A DNA stretch of 64,000 nucleotides from Sphingobacterium sp. SRCM116780 (GTDB lineage Bacteria; Bacteroidota; Bacteroidia; Sphingobacteriales; Sphingobacteriaceae). Positions 28,801 to 38,077 of the stretch are shown here, piece by piece. How positions within the stretch are numbered: position 1 is the first letter of the stretch; the number at the start of each line of letters is the position of its first letter. The notes below the pieces were generated by a model. That model was given only the letters and a program-made list of their open reading frames with translations. It searched no databases and had not been told where the DNA came from. Position numbers and translations under genes: made by a program. The stretch covers positions 1 to 64,000 of the forward strand of contig NZ_CP090446.1 of NCBI RefSeq assembly GCF_021442025.1, given 5' to 3'.

Positions 28801-28954
28801 CGCAGGTGAGAACTTGTTCACCATTACGAAATATTCTGGTGTAGATCCAGAAATTTCAATTAATGAAGATTCAGGCGCTGTTTTAGGTTCAGCAGGTCCT
28901 TCTGTGTATCCTGCAACCCGGAAATTTATGTTTGGTCTTAATGTGACATTTTAG
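25874..28954 (+). CDS. SusC/RagA-family TonB-linked outer membrane protein
   Basis: Outer membrane porin of the second SusC/SusD pair, 1,026 residues. Signal peptide about 1-33 (ALMLALVAPNMAQA), carboxypeptidase-like domain about 50-125 (SGSVSSSSGPLSGVTIYVKE), the SusC box LEEVVIVGYGTQQKKESLTG, plug with LKDAASTAIYGSQGANGVVVVTT, then a barrel ending in FGLNVTF. There is no STN domain, so signalling through an anti-sigma factor is not expected; an operator-like palindrome upstream may control it instead. SusD follows after 21 bp. Substrate unknown, with no degradative enzyme nearby. Confidence 0.95.
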   Translation: MKNKVTKPFFVANFYPVTSALMLALVAPNMAQANHSGDLISLTNNNFQQSVSGSVSSSSGPLSGVTIYVKENSTIATSTDKNGYYSLNVKTGQTLVFSAIGFNKVEKLVQSATLNVTLEESNESLEEVVIVGYGTQQKKESLTGALQTVKGDKLRDVTSPSVENMLNGKAAGVYVAPGTGRPGARGGVVIRGQATLSGTTSPLWVIDGVIVGSSAGDLNPDDIASLTILKDAASTAIYGSQGANGVVVVTTKNPSAQKTAINFSTKMGFNQLTNGNLEMMNGAELYDYYASFANASSIKFPRWNEDLRNSDFDWWKLATKNGFTQNHNLSIQGGTEKLQSFMSLGYYNEVGAVKGYDFDRYNFRLNTVYKPFEWLTIKPTIVGARRGVEDKQYSTTAMYSNFPWDSPFDTDGNLVPHRYSGWVNSASTNYLYDLQWDHAANTNYEFNGSMDFDIKFTNWLTFSSVNNYRYNTFSAAGYTDPRSNGGESVQGRLTDYRSEYARRYTNQILRFNKTWGKHALTGLAAYEFNDYWTKTLDVYGTGFIPGFEVLDVVAKPERTKGGISEWAVQSILSNANYAYDGKYLGQVSFRRDGASNFGDNAKYGNFFSVSGGWNINRESWFKADWVDALKLRASYGSVGNRPSSLYPQYSLYSVSATSGYNEYSGALISQIGNKDLTWERTFTSGVGVDAALFNNRARFSVDYYNKKTDNILYNVPISGLTGVTAIWKNIGKMQNRGVELTLGGDIIRKNDLTWSLDINLGHNKNKLTELYKSRDASGNYIVKPIIIGDGLGIAGSASRVLDPGYPVDTYYMPIWAGVNPDNGAPMWYKVGKDAEGNETQTTTSKYSEATLKKAGKASPDLFGGINTGVTYKQFDLSAVFGYSIGGKIYNYSRQEYDSDGTYTDRNQMKLQDGWTRWEKPGDVATHPIAKYNNNDKGNSTSTRYLEDSDFFRMRSLTLGYNFKLDQYHIKNVRVFFAGENLFTITKYSGVDPEISINEDSGAVLGSAGPSVYPATRKFMFGLNVTF

Positions 28955-28975
28955 TTAAAACAGGAAGAAAATTTT

Positions 28976-30679
28976 ATGAAAAAGATACTATTTGTACTAT
29001 TAGCAGCAGCTACAGTTACATCATGCGATATTGACCGTTTACCTTATGGATCTCTGGATTCGGAAAATATTGTTAATAATCCAGATGCCATGATTAATGG
29101 TACGTACGCACAATTGAAAGCTTGGTCAGATCCGATGCACCGTGCGGGTGAGTATGCCGGCGACAATATGATGATACGAGGTTCTTCTACGGATGCATTT
29201 TATGAGTTTATCTCCTATGCGCGTACACCAAATAATGGACGTTTATCAAGTTTCTGGGACTCAGGATATAAGGCGATTGCACAGGCTTCCAATGTCATCA
29301 AAATGGTTAAAGAAGGACAAGGCACTGATAAAGATAATCAGTTAGGTGAGTGTTACTATATAAGAGGAATGATGTACTTCTACCTCTGCCGTGCTTATGG
29401 ACGTCCTTATTATCAAAATCCAGAAACAAATTTAGGTGTGCCTATTGTAAATGGAACTCCAGATGATGTCTTTAATGATCTTAATTTACCTGATCGTTCA
29501 ACAGTTAAACAAACGTACGAACAAGCAATTAGTGATTTAAAGAAAGCAGAGTCTCTATTGACTATTAATAAAGGACATATCTATGCTTCAAAAGGAGCTG
29601 CGCAAGCCATGTTATCTCGTGTTTATCTGTATATGAGTGGTACTTACAAATCACCTAATGCCGAATATGCAAAACTTGCCGTGGAATACGCCGATAAAGT
29701 AATTAATTCAGGTCAGTATTCACTACTTGCTAGGGATCAATTCATGAAGTATAATACGTTTACGCCAGAGAACAATGCAGAAACGATTTTTGCAATTAAA
29801 AGAGTTGCCTCAGAATTTTCTGGAGATGACCATTATTATGGTATTGGCGGTATGTATTCCAATATTGGTGGTATGGGCTGGGGTGAGATGTATGCGAGTG
29901 CAAAATATATAGATTTGCTAAATGAAACTGGTCGTAATGATTGGCGTCCAGATAGCTATTCTATTGTGGATGCTCGTGCAGCATTTATTGAACCTACCTA
30001 CTCTCAAGACGAAAAAACAGGAAATTATACGGAAGTTTTCCGTTTTATCAAGCAAGATGGTCCTGACATTTTAAATTATGTGCAAGCAACAGTTACGCGT
30101 AATGGAAACACGATTACATGTAAAGATGGAACGGATACCTATACGCTAACACCAATTGATGCAAGTCAAGGAACGTATAAAATTCAATATAAAGATGGTA
30201 AAACATATAATGGTGTATTAGATTACTATATCACACTAAACCGTGTATATCCTCAATTCTATATCACAAAATGTTCTCGAGAAGGAGAGAATTCACAATT
30301 GCATTCTCCGGTTATCAGTAGATTAGGAGAAATTTATCTTAATCGCGCGGAAGCAAATGCTAAACTTGGTAATTATAGCGCAGCCTTAACGGATTTAAAT
30401 ACCATTAGAACACGTTCAATTGTGAATGGTGGATATGCTGCTTTGAATGCTTCAAATGCAAGCAAATTAATTGATAAAGAGCGTGAACTCGAATTGGCTT
30501 ATCAAGCAGAGCGTAGTTATGATGTATTTCGTAATGGTGAACCATTGACACGTCAATATCCAGGACCTCATAGTCAGTTTGAAAATATTGCACCAACAGA
30601 TTTCCGTGTGGTATACTTTATTCCTCAGAGTGCGATTAATTCGTATCCAGGAACATTAACACAGAATCCTACTCAATAG
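28976..30679 (+). CDS. RagB/SusD-family substrate-binding lipoprotein
   Basis: 567-residue surface lipoprotein with signal MKKILFVLLAAATVTSC (lipidated Cys 17), partner of the preceding SusC. SusD features: GECYYIRGMMYFYLCRAYG, KGAAQAMLSRVYLYMSG, and C-terminal EIYLNRAEANAKLGNYSAAL and KERELELAYQAERSYDVFR. An insertion of about 60 residues (NTITCKDGTDTYTLTPIDAS region, about 378-425) has beta character and is absent from the other two SusD proteins here, so it may shape the binding site. A terminator follows. Confidence 0.94.
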   Translation: MKKILFVLLAAATVTSCDIDRLPYGSLDSENIVNNPDAMINGTYAQLKAWSDPMHRAGEYAGDNMMIRGSSTDAFYEFISYARTPNNGRLSSFWDSGYKAIAQASNVIKMVKEGQGTDKDNQLGECYYIRGMMYFYLCRAYGRPYYQNPETNLGVPIVNGTPDDVFNDLNLPDRSTVKQTYEQAISDLKKAESLLTINKGHIYASKGAAQAMLSRVYLYMSGTYKSPNAEYAKLAVEYADKVINSGQYSLLARDQFMKYNTFTPENNAETIFAIKRVASEFSGDDHYYGIGGMYSNIGGMGWGEMYASAKYIDLLNETGRNDWRPDSYSIVDARAAFIEPTYSQDEKTGNYTEVFRFIKQDGPDILNYVQATVTRNGNTITCKDGTDTYTLTPIDASQGTYKIQYKDGKTYNGVLDYYITLNRVYPQFYITKCSREGENSQLHSPVISRLGEIYLNRAEANAKLGNYSAALTDLNTIRTRSIVNGGYAALNASNASKLIDKERELELAYQAERSYDVFRNGEPLTRQYPGPHSQFENIAPTDFRVVYFIPQSAINSYPGTLTQNPTQ

Positions 30680-30706
30680 GGTCACTGTTCAAAGACTATA
30701 AAGAGT

Positions 30707-30740
30707 AAAAAAAGCTTTGCAATTTTGCAAAGCTTTTTTT
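30707..30740 (+). terminator. Terminator of the second susCD operon
   Basis: 16-bp perfect palindromic stem (AAAAAAAGCTTTGCAA and complement) ending in seven T; 27 bp past the susD stop. Confidence 0.87.
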
Positions 30741-30969
30741 GTGAAATTAAATTCGCAAGCAGGTATCGATTAAAATTTTTATTCGATCTCTATGCTTATG
30801 AGTTGAAATAGCTCGTTTATAATGATCAGTTAACAAATCTTATTTGTTTACGATAAGATTAGATTGGTTTCCAAAAATACCAGGTATAATGCGTAACTTT
30901 GCCCACTGAGTAAAATTGTATTTAAATAAGTTGCCGTGAGGTAACGAGCATAATATATAGAGTAAAAAT

Positions 30970-32271
30970 ATGGCAAATATTGTTGCAATTGTAGGTCGTC
31001 CAAATGTTGGGAAATCCACGCTTTTTAATCGTCTGACGGAGAGTAGAAAAGCTATTGTTGATGACTTTAGTGGAGTGACACGTGACCGTCACTATGAAAC
31101 GGCAGAATGGATAGGAAAGAAATTTACAGTAATTGATACTGGGGGATTCGTCCATGGTTCGGATGATATCTTTGAAGAAGCAATTCGTGACCAAGTTCAT
31201 ATTGCCATAGAAGAAGCATCTGTTATCGTATTTATGGTGGATGTAACAACAGGAATTACTGATTTGGATGATGAAATCGCAGATCTTTTAAGAAGAAGTT
31301 CTAAACCGGTATATGTTGCCGCAAATAAAGTTGACCATGCTAAATTACACCATGATTCTGCAGAATTTTATGCTTTTGGATTGGGTGAAATTTATAACGT
31401 ATCTTCAGCTACTGGCTCTGGAACAGGGGAGCTATTAGATGCTGTAGTCTCAAATTTTGAAGAAGAAGTAGAAGATGATACCACATTACCAAAATATACG
31501 ATCGTAGGTCGTCCGAATGTTGGTAAATCATCTTTAACAAATGCATTATTGGGTGTAGATCGTAATATTGTAACACCGATAGCAGGTACAACACGTGATT
31601 CGATTCGTATTCATTATAATCAATTTGGACATGAGTTCTTATTGATTGATACAGCAGGATTGAGACGCAAATCTAAAGTAAATGAAGATATTGAGTTCTA
31701 CTCCGTAATGCGTACGATCAAAGCATTAGAAGATTCGGATGTGGTCCTTTTAATGTTAGATGCCAATGATGGAATCGAAGCACAAGATATTAATATCTTC
31801 CATTTAGCTGAAAAAAATAGAAAAGGGATTGTGATTGTTGTCAACAAATGGGATACCATTGAAAAAGACAACAAAACCATGAAAGAGTTTGAAGCGCGTA
31901 TCAAAGAGAAAATAGCACCTTTCACAGATATACCTATTGTCTTTACTTCGGTAACGGAAAAACAACGTATTTTCAAAACATTAGAGGTGGCAGCAAAAGT
32001 TTATGAGAATAAAACGAAAAAAATACCAACTTCAAAATTAAATGAAGTGATGTTACAGGTGATTGAAAATTATCCTCCACCCGCATTAAAAGGAAAATAT
32101 ATCAAAGTAAAATATGTCACGCAATTACCTGGTCGTACACCCATGTTTGCGTTTTTCTGTAACCTTCCTCAGTATGTGAAAGATCCATACAAACGTTATA
32201 TTGAAAATAAACTACGTGAACACTTCGATTTTGAAGGTGTTCCTGTGCAAATATATTTTAGACAAAAATAG
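30970..32271 (+). CDS. der: Ribosome biogenesis GTPase Der (EngA)
   Basis: Double-GTPase needed for 50S assembly. 433 residues with two G domains: first P-loop GRPNVGKST at 9-17, DTGG and NKVD; second P-loop GRPNVGKSS (about 178-186), DTAG and NKWD; then the KH-like C-terminal domain (about 345-433). Complete. TAACTTTG at 30894-30901 is a possible -7 element upstream. cysS follows after 19 bp and is probably cotranscribed. Confidence 0.97.
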   Translation: MANIVAIVGRPNVGKSTLFNRLTESRKAIVDDFSGVTRDRHYETAEWIGKKFTVIDTGGFVHGSDDIFEEAIRDQVHIAIEEASVIVFMVDVTTGITDLDDEIADLLRRSSKPVYVAANKVDHAKLHHDSAEFYAFGLGEIYNVSSATGSGTGELLDAVVSNFEEEVEDDTTLPKYTIVGRPNVGKSSLTNALLGVDRNIVTPIAGTTRDSIRIHYNQFGHEFLLIDTAGLRRKSKVNEDIEFYSVMRTIKALEDSDVVLLMLDANDGIEAQDINIFHLAEKNRKGIVIVVNKWDTIEKDNKTMKEFEARIKEKIAPFTDIPIVFTSVTEKQRIFKTLEVAAKVYENKTKKIPTSKLNEVMLQVIENYPPPALKGKYIKVKYVTQLPGRTPMFAFFCNLPQYVKDPYKRYIENKLREHFDFEGVPVQIYFRQK

Positions 32272-32290
32272 AAAGTGATATTTTCTAGAT

Positions 32291-33757
32291 ATGGAAAACA
32301 ATCTTTATTTATATAATACCCTTACTCGTAAGAAAGAAAAATTTCAACCATTACATCCCTCTTTAGTAGGGATGTATGTTTGTGGGCCTACGGTATACAG
32401 TGATGTGCATCTTGGAAACTGTAGAACCTTTGTTTCTTTTGATTTGATCTTTCGTTATTTAAAGCATTTAGGTTTTAAAGTCCGTTATGTGCGTAATATT
32501 ACAGATGCAGGTCACTTAGAAGGTGATAATGACGAAGGAGATGATAAATTTGCAAAAAAGGCAAAATTGGAACAATTGGAACCCATGGAAATCGTTCAGA
32601 AATATACGATTGGTTTTCATGATGTCTTACGTTTATTCAATACATTACCTCCAAGTATAGAGCCAACCGCAACAGGTCATATTTCTGAACAGATCGAGAT
32701 GGTTCAAAAAATCATTGCGAATGGTTATGCTTATGAAGTTAATGGAACTGTATATTTTGATGTGGAAAAATATGTGAAAGATTACGATTATACTATTTTA
32801 ACGAATCGTAAGTTGGAGGACATGTTGAATAATACACGTGAGCTAGGGGGACAAGATGAAAAACATGGTCGGTTAGATTTTGCGCTTTGGATTAAAGCAA
32901 AACCTGAACATATCATGCAATGGCCATCACCTTGGAGTGTTGGTTTTCCTGGTTGGCATATTGAATGTTCAGCAATGAGCCGTAAATATTTAGGAGATCA
33001 GTTTGATATTCATGGAGGAGGGATGGATTTAGCAGCAACGCACCATACCAATGAAATTGCTCAGTCAGAAGCTTGTAATCATACTGCTCCAGCGAAATAT
33101 TGGATGCATACGAACATGTTGACCGTAAATGGTGCTCGTATGTCTAAATCGTCTGGAAATGGATTCTTACCGCATCAGTTGTTTACAGGAGACCATCCTT
33201 TATTAGAACGTGGATATTCACCGATGGCGGTACGTTTCTTTATGTTACAAGCACATTATAGAAGTACATTGGATTTTTCAAATGAAGCATTGGATGCTGC
33301 GGATAAAGGATTCAAACGGTTAATGACTGCAATTAGCTTATTGGATAAATTAAAAGCGTCGAAAGGTAAGTCGTCGGTTGATATAGAAGATATTCGTACT
33401 CGATGTTATGCTGCCATGGATGATGATTTCAATAGTCCAATTTTAATAGCCGAATTATTTGAAATCGTTCGTTTAATCAATTCTATTTACGATGGAAAAG
33501 CTACTATAAGTGAACAAGCATTAGCGGATTTAAAAATATTTTTACAACACTTTGTTTTCGATATTCTTGGATTACAAGATGATCAAATTTCGAGCAATGA
33601 TAACTTGGATGAGATTATGAAAATTGTCATCAAATTACGTGATGGCGCTAAGCAAAATAAAGATTTTGCTACGTCCGATCGTATTCGAGAAGAGTTGAAT
33701 GCTGTTGGCATCCAATTGAAAGATAGCAAAGATGGGACGCTTTGGAATAAGATTTGA
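32291..33757 (+). CDS. cysS: Cysteinyl-tRNA synthetase
   Basis: Class I aminoacyl-tRNA synthetase that charges tRNA-Cys. 488 residues; HIGH motif variant HLGN at 40-43 following the zinc-ligand CGPTVY (C31), FPGWHIECSAMS and GGGMDLAATHHTNEIAQSE (zinc and substrate site), and the KMSKS equivalent RMSKS at 283-287. The C-terminal anticodon-binding helical bundle is present. It sits between der and an NTF2-like gene on the same strand with short gaps. Confidence 0.97.
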   Translation: MENNLYLYNTLTRKKEKFQPLHPSLVGMYVCGPTVYSDVHLGNCRTFVSFDLIFRYLKHLGFKVRYVRNITDAGHLEGDNDEGDDKFAKKAKLEQLEPMEIVQKYTIGFHDVLRLFNTLPPSIEPTATGHISEQIEMVQKIIANGYAYEVNGTVYFDVEKYVKDYDYTILTNRKLEDMLNNTRELGGQDEKHGRLDFALWIKAKPEHIMQWPSPWSVGFPGWHIECSAMSRKYLGDQFDIHGGGMDLAATHHTNEIAQSEACNHTAPAKYWMHTNMLTVNGARMSKSSGNGFLPHQLFTGDHPLLERGYSPMAVRFFMLQAHYRSTLDFSNEALDAADKGFKRLMTAISLLDKLKASKGKSSVDIEDIRTRCYAAMDDDFNSPILIAELFEIVRLINSIYDGKATISEQALADLKIFLQHFVFDILGLQDDQISSNDNLDEIMKIVIKLRDGAKQNKDFATSDRIREELNAVGIQLKDSKDGTLWNKI

Positions 33758-33785
33758 TAGAGAGTGTCCAAATAAAAGACATTAC

Positions 33786-34670
33786 ATGAATATATGGAAT
33801 AGATTGTCGGCAATAATCGTCATGAGTGCAATTTCTGCACAGGTTTATGGACAAATACCCGATAAAGTTGGCAGTTTAATCAATGCAGATAAAGATGCTG
33901 CACTGATTTCTAAAACAACGACACCACATCAAGCATTTTTATCAATTGTCGATAAAGAATCGAATTTTTTTGTCCCTTCTGAAGTTAATGCGCTTAATTA
34001 CTTAAATAATAGACCCAATATACCTGATGTGCTGACTTGGGAACCTACATTAGCTATGGTTTCAAAAAGCCAAGATTTTGGGGTGACAACAGGGCCTATG
34101 GAATTCCAGAAAATAGGAGCCAGAAAGCGTTTTGGTCAATATTTGACTGTATGGAAGAGAAATAAAAAGGGAAAATGGTTGGTCGATATTCGTGCTGAAG
34201 TAGAAAGCTTAGCTAAGGTTGAAGCTTCAGATTTAGAGTTTTACGAACCCAGTGAAGCTTGGTATTTAAAACATCGTTCTCAGGTACGATTAGATCAACG
34301 GAAAGAAATTGTTTTTGAAACAGATAAACTTTTGTCTACTGTTCTTAAAGCAGATAACCAAACGGGCTATAAAGAGTTTTTGCATGAAGATGCTAAACTT
34401 CTTTTTCCATGGATTCAACCAATAGCAGGTAAAAAAAATATTTTGGCTTATCTTAAGAAATCCCGAATTAATATCGTCACAACACCAGAAAAAGTGGGAA
34501 GAGCTTATAGTGGTGAATATGCCTATTCTTTTGGTACAGCAACAGTTAATTTGAAAGATAAAGTCGTAAAATATAATTATATCCGCATCTGGAAATTGAG
34601 TGAGCTTGCAAAAGATGATGTTTCAAAGGCAAATTGGAATGTATTGGTGGAAATGATGTTTGAAAGATAA
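33786..34670 (+). CDS. Secreted protein with two NTF2-like (DUF4440-type) domains
   Basis: 294 residues, exported by the signal peptide MNIWNRLSAIIVMSAISAQVYG. The ATG at 33786 is preferred to 33732, which would overlap cysS and has no signal before it. Two repeats resemble SnoaL/DUF4440 cone-shaped domains: about 30-145 (HQAFLSIVDKESNFFVPS, SQDFGVTTGPMEF, YLTVWKRNKKGKWLVDI) and about 165-294 (YKEFLHEDAKLLFP, SGEYAYSFGTATV, NYIRIWKL, WNVLVEMM). These folds bind small hydrophobic ligands or act as enzymes; no catalytic set is recognisable. It ends at a long shared terminator. Confidence 0.75.
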   Translation: MNIWNRLSAIIVMSAISAQVYGQIPDKVGSLINADKDAALISKTTTPHQAFLSIVDKESNFFVPSEVNALNYLNNRPNIPDVLTWEPTLAMVSKSQDFGVTTGPMEFQKIGARKRFGQYLTVWKRNKKGKWLVDIRAEVESLAKVEASDLEFYEPSEAWYLKHRSQVRLDQRKEIVFETDKLLSTVLKADNQTGYKEFLHEDAKLLFPWIQPIAGKKNILAYLKKSRINIVTTPEKVGRAYSGEYAYSFGTATVNLKDKVVKYNYIRIWKLSELAKDDVSKANWNVLVEMMFER

Positions 34671-34682
34671 TGTAGCATTATT

Positions 34683-34734
34683 GATAAAAAAATAAAGGGT
34701 TTCAATTGTAATTGAAACCCTTTATTTTTTTATC
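34683..34734. terminator. Bidirectional terminator, perfect 25-bp inverted repeat
   Basis: Arms 34683-34707 and 34710-34734 are perfectly complementary with a 2-nt centre; core AAGGGTTTCAATT with A/T tracts outside. It serves the NTF2-like gene (plus) and the surA-like gene (minus), which converge here. Confidence 0.9.
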
Positions 34735-34750
34735 TTATTTTCGTGTATTT

Positions 34751-36100
34751 CTATTTTTTAGTAATCCATACTTTCAGCTCATCGCAATTTTGAAAATCTT
34801 CTGCGATGTTGATGTAGGTGTTTAATCTTTTTGACTCAAACCAAGTATTCAGCTTACGATTGACTTTATCTTGTCGTGCAGCTTCTTTTATTTTTGCAAA
34901 ATCTTCATCTAAATTCGCTTTGTGAGGAGCTACTCGAGACTTTAAGTAATTAAATCGTATGCCTGTTTCACCTGTACGATCAGTAAATTGTGCTGGTTTA
35001 GAATATTCTCCAGGTTTCAAGGGGTCAATTGCCTGAAATACGGAAGCCTCTAATTTGTCAACAGGAATTAATGTCGTACGAGTTTCTCCTTCTTGATTTA
35101 AAACCATCCCCCCATTAAATTTAGTTTCTTCACTGTCTGAATTCGTAGTTGCGGCATGGTAAAAATCTAATTTTCCTGTTGATACGAGATTATAAATACT
35201 GTCCATTTTTGCCTGTGTACGCTCAAGACTGGCTGGTGTAGGTTTTATCTTAATTAAGATATGTCTTACATGCACTTCTTCACCACGTCTTTCTAATACC
35301 TGAAGAAAGTGAAACCCATATTTGGTTTCAAAAACAGGAGAAATATCTCCAGTTTTCAGTTTAAAAGCCATTGCTGCAAATTCCTTAACCCAATTCTCAC
35401 GCGTATTAAATCCTAAATCTCCCCCTGCAGATGCAGATCCATCTTCTGAATATAACCGCGCGACAGTTCCAAACTCAGAACCATCCATTACTTGTTTTCG
35501 CAAACCTTCTGCTTTGGCTTTAAACTCAGCTTTTTCTTCGGTTGTTAATTTTGGAAACATAACAATCTCACCAATTTCTACTTCTGTGTTAAAATAAGGA
35601 AGACTATCTGTATTTAAAGCTTCAAAATAACGCTTTACTTCTATAGGAGTAACGTCAATTTTTTGTACAATGTTTTGACGCATTTTATTTGCTTTCAATA
35701 ATTCAGCAACACTAGGTCGCATATCTTCTTTATATTGAAGTAAGGATCTGTTTAAGAATTTCTCCAAGCGTTCTTGACCTCCTGCTTGTTGAGACATATA
35801 ACGTAGTCGACTATTTAAATTGTCATCGACTTCAGTTTCCCCAACTTCAATAGAATCGATTACAGCTTGCTGTGAAAGTAATTTTTGGGTTAACAGTTGT
35901 TGCAACATTTCGCATTTGATATTATCGTTAGGTTTCCTTCCATCCGATAGGTATTGGGCATATTGCATGTCGACATCTGACTGTAAAATAATACCCGACC
36001 CTACTGTTGCAACTACTCGATCTATTATTTGTTTTTGAGCAAATACTGTTTGTGCCGTCACAAATATCAATAATAGCAACGTATATATATATTTCTTCAT
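34751..36100 (-). CDS. SurA-type periplasmic peptidyl-prolyl isomerase (two parvulin domains)
   Basis: Periplasmic chaperone/isomerase for outer membrane protein assembly, 449 residues. Signal peptide about 1-21 (TAQTVFAQ), an N-terminal SurA-like helical domain (IIDRVVATVGSGIILQSDV), a first parvulin domain (about 175-275: EVEIGEIVMFP, YSEDGSASAGGDLGF, FETKYGFHFLQVLERR) and a second (about 278-385: EVHVRHILIKIKP, then NGGMVLNQ). The second looks more degenerate. It appears monocistronic. Its presence fits the load of TonB/SusC barrels encoded around it. Confidence 0.9.
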   Translation of the reverse strand: MKKYIYTLLLLIFVTAQTVFAQKQIIDRVVATVGSGIILQSDVDMQYAQYLSDGRKPNDNIKCEMLQQLLTQKLLSQQAVIDSIEVGETEVDDNLNSRLRYMSQQAGGQERLEKFLNRSLLQYKEDMRPSVAELLKANKMRQNIVQKIDVTPIEVKRYFEALNTDSLPYFNTEVEIGEIVMFPKLTTEEKAEFKAKAEGLRKQVMDGSEFGTVARLYSEDGSASAGGDLGFNTRENWVKEFAAMAFKLKTGDISPVFETKYGFHFLQVLERRGEEVHVRHILIKIKPTPASLERTQAKMDSIYNLVSTGKLDFYHAATTNSDSEETKFNGGMVLNQEGETRTTLIPVDKLEASVFQAIDPLKPGEYSKPAQFTDRTGETGIRFNYLKSRVAPHKANLDEDFAKIKEAARQDKVNRKLNTWFESKRLNTYINIAEDFQNCDELKVWITKK

Positions 36101-36338
36101 TCGTGGAGTGTAATTAATTTCTTTTCTAAAATAAAACTCTTGAAACCTTGCACAAAATTATTAGAATATATTAATTATTCTTAATTTTATTTCAATAATA
36201 TTTCCAAGGGTTTATACCTATTCATTGTTCAATTATCATAAAAAAAAATTGAACGCCTATGGAACAGCTAAAATAAGCATTTACGAAGTACTAAAAGTAG
36301 TTTTAACCAATTTTAACACTACATTTTATTTAGAAATC

Positions 36339-37427
36339 ATGAAAAAAATTATATTATTTATTTTGACCTGTTTTCCTTTTTTTTGTTGGTCACAGAAAAT
36401 TTCGATGTTTGTGGGGACGTATACTTCGAATACACAAAGTAAAGGTATTTATGCTTTTGATTTCAATACCAAAACTGGTGAAATAGAGCTGATCTCAACA
36501 ATATCGATGGTTAATCCATCCTTTCTAGCTCGAAAAGATAATATTCTTTATGCGGTGAGCGAACAAGAACAAGGAAGTTTAGCCGCCTATTCTTTCTCTC
36601 AAGAAAAATTTACATTATTAAATACAGTTTCTACTAAAGGTGCTAACCCTTGTCATGTTTCAGTGAGCCCAAATAACAATTTGATTGCAGTGTCTAACTA
36701 TTCTGGGGGATCATTTCTTCTTTATGGATTAGAATCTAATGGCGTGATTGGGGATATAAAAGACTTTGTTCAACATGAGGGAGCAGGAATTGATAAAGTG
36801 AGACAAGCTGGTCCACATGTTCATTCTGCTTTTTTTTCTAAAAAAGGAGATGAACTTTTCGTTCAGGATTTGGGTTTGGATCAAATCTCTATTTATAGAC
36901 TGATTAATCCTAAAAAATCAACTATTAAATTGGGTCAAGATCCGGAAGAAGTATTTTCTTCTGCAGGTGGTGGGCCAAGACATATCGTTTTTGACAAAAA
37001 GGGGAAATATATGTATGTCGTTCTCGAAATGACAGCAGATATTGCCGTATATGAGCGTGAAGGATCAGATTGGCTATTCTACCAATCTATTAATATTAAC
37101 CCAGATGGTTTTTCCGGTCAAAATGGCGCTGCAGATATTAAGGTATCTCCAGATGGAAAATTTCTTTATGCAACGAATCGAGGGGACGCCAATACGATTG
37201 GTATATTCGCTGTAGGGAGAGATGGCAAATTAATTAAAGTAGCAAATCAAAGTACAAAAGGGAAGGGACCTCGTAATTTTAATATAAGCCCTGATGGGAA
37301 ATTTTTGCTAGTTGCTAATCAGACTACTAACGAGATTGTTGTCTTTAACCGTGATGAAAAAACAGGTCTTCTAACAGATTCTGGAAAGACCGTTAGTATC
37401 CCATCACCAGTTTGTATTATTTTTTAG
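36339..37427 (+). CDS. Secreted lactonase-family seven-bladed beta-propeller protein
   Basis: 362 residues from the ATG at 36339, which begins the signal MKKIILFILTCFPFFCWSQ; the in-frame ATG at 36225 only adds 38 unrelated residues. Matches the 6-phosphogluconolactonase-like propeller family (PF10282): FVGTYTSNTQSKGIYAFDFN, NPCHVSVSPNNNLIAVSNY, GPHVHSAFFSKKGDELFV, GGGPRHIVFDKKGKYMYVV and GKGPRNFNISPDGKFLLVAN. Being exported, it is unlikely to serve the cytosolic pentose phosphate pathway; substrate unknown. Its stop overlaps the convergent mrpG gene by 11 bp. Confidence 0.87.
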   Translation: MKKIILFILTCFPFFCWSQKISMFVGTYTSNTQSKGIYAFDFNTKTGEIELISTISMVNPSFLARKDNILYAVSEQEQGSLAAYSFSQEKFTLLNTVSTKGANPCHVSVSPNNNLIAVSNYSGGSFLLYGLESNGVIGDIKDFVQHEGAGIDKVRQAGPHVHSAFFSKKGDELFVQDLGLDQISIYRLINPKKSTIKLGQDPEEVFSSAGGGPRHIVFDKKGKYMYVVLEMTADIAVYEREGSDWLFYQSININPDGFSGQNGAADIKVSPDGKFLYATNRGDANTIGIFAVGRDGKLIKVANQSTKGKGPRNFNISPDGKFLLVANQTTNEIVVFNRDEKTGLLTDSGKTVSIPSPVCIIF

Positions 37428-37809
37428 ATAGATCATTGTCAGATGAAGGGTCTTCTAAATGACTTTTAAGCTTATGCGATTCTTCATCATATCTACCTTT
37501 TAATTCATCTGTAGTTGTTCCTTTCCACACTTTAATACCTGTTATATAGGCCACTCTTCCAATCATATGAGCGGCTATAGGAGCTGTGAGTACTAGAAAA
37601 AATGCAATAGCGATTGTTTTAGTGGTTACGGAGACATCCGGAAATACGATGGCAGCACAAAGTAATAATAAACCAACGCCTAATGTAGCGGCTTTTACAG
37701 TTACAGATAATCTTAAATAAAAATCGGGCATTCTTAAAATTCCAATGGAAGCAAACAGAATGGCTAAAGCTCCAATAGTACTTAGTATGGCAATAATTAT
37801 ATCAGTCAT
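37417..37809 (-). CDS. mrpG: Na+/H+ antiporter subunit G
   Basis: Small membrane subunit of the Mrp antiporter, 130 residues. It has three transmembrane segments (about 5-22, 37-58 and 65-85), the LRMPDFYLRLSVTVKAATLG signature around the second helix, and a hydrophilic C-terminal tail. Last gene of the mrpABCDEFG operon. It overlaps mrpF by 8 bp and the convergent lactonase gene by 11 bp. Confidence 0.93.
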   Translation of the reverse strand: MTDIIIAILSTIGALAILFASIGILRMPDFYLRLSVTVKAATLGVGLLLLCAAIVFPDVSVTTKTIAIAFFLVLTAPIAAHMIGRVAYITGIKVWKGTTTDELKGRYDEESHKLKSHLEDPSSDNDLSKK

Positions 37810-38077
37810 GGTGATCTTGTTTTTCTAGATAAAAGGCAAATGCGATGGTTCCTAAAAAAGCAATCAGAGCGAGAATCATCGCTACATCAAGAAATATTTC
37901 TTGAGCAGTTGTAATGCTATATACTGTAATAATACCAATTCCTGTGGTAATGATTAAATCGAGCGCAATGACACGATCGGCTACATGTGGCCCCTTGAAA
38001 AGTCGTATAAAAGTGATTACTGTTGAAAGAAGTAATATAGGTAGAATCACATAATTTAAATAATTGGTTAAATTCAT
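37802..38077 (-). CDS. mrpF: Na+/H+ antiporter subunit F
   Basis: 91-residue Mrp subunit with three membrane helices and the family motif FKGPHVADRVIALDLI (about 28-43) followed by a conserved ALIAFLGTIAFAFYLEK end. It overlaps mrpE by 4 bp and mrpG by 8 bp, indicating coupled translation. Confidence 0.93.
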   Translation of the reverse strand: MNLTNYLNYVILPILLLSTVITFIRLFKGPHVADRVIALDLIITTGIGIITVYSITTAQEIFLDVAMILALIAFLGTIAFAFYLEKQDHHD

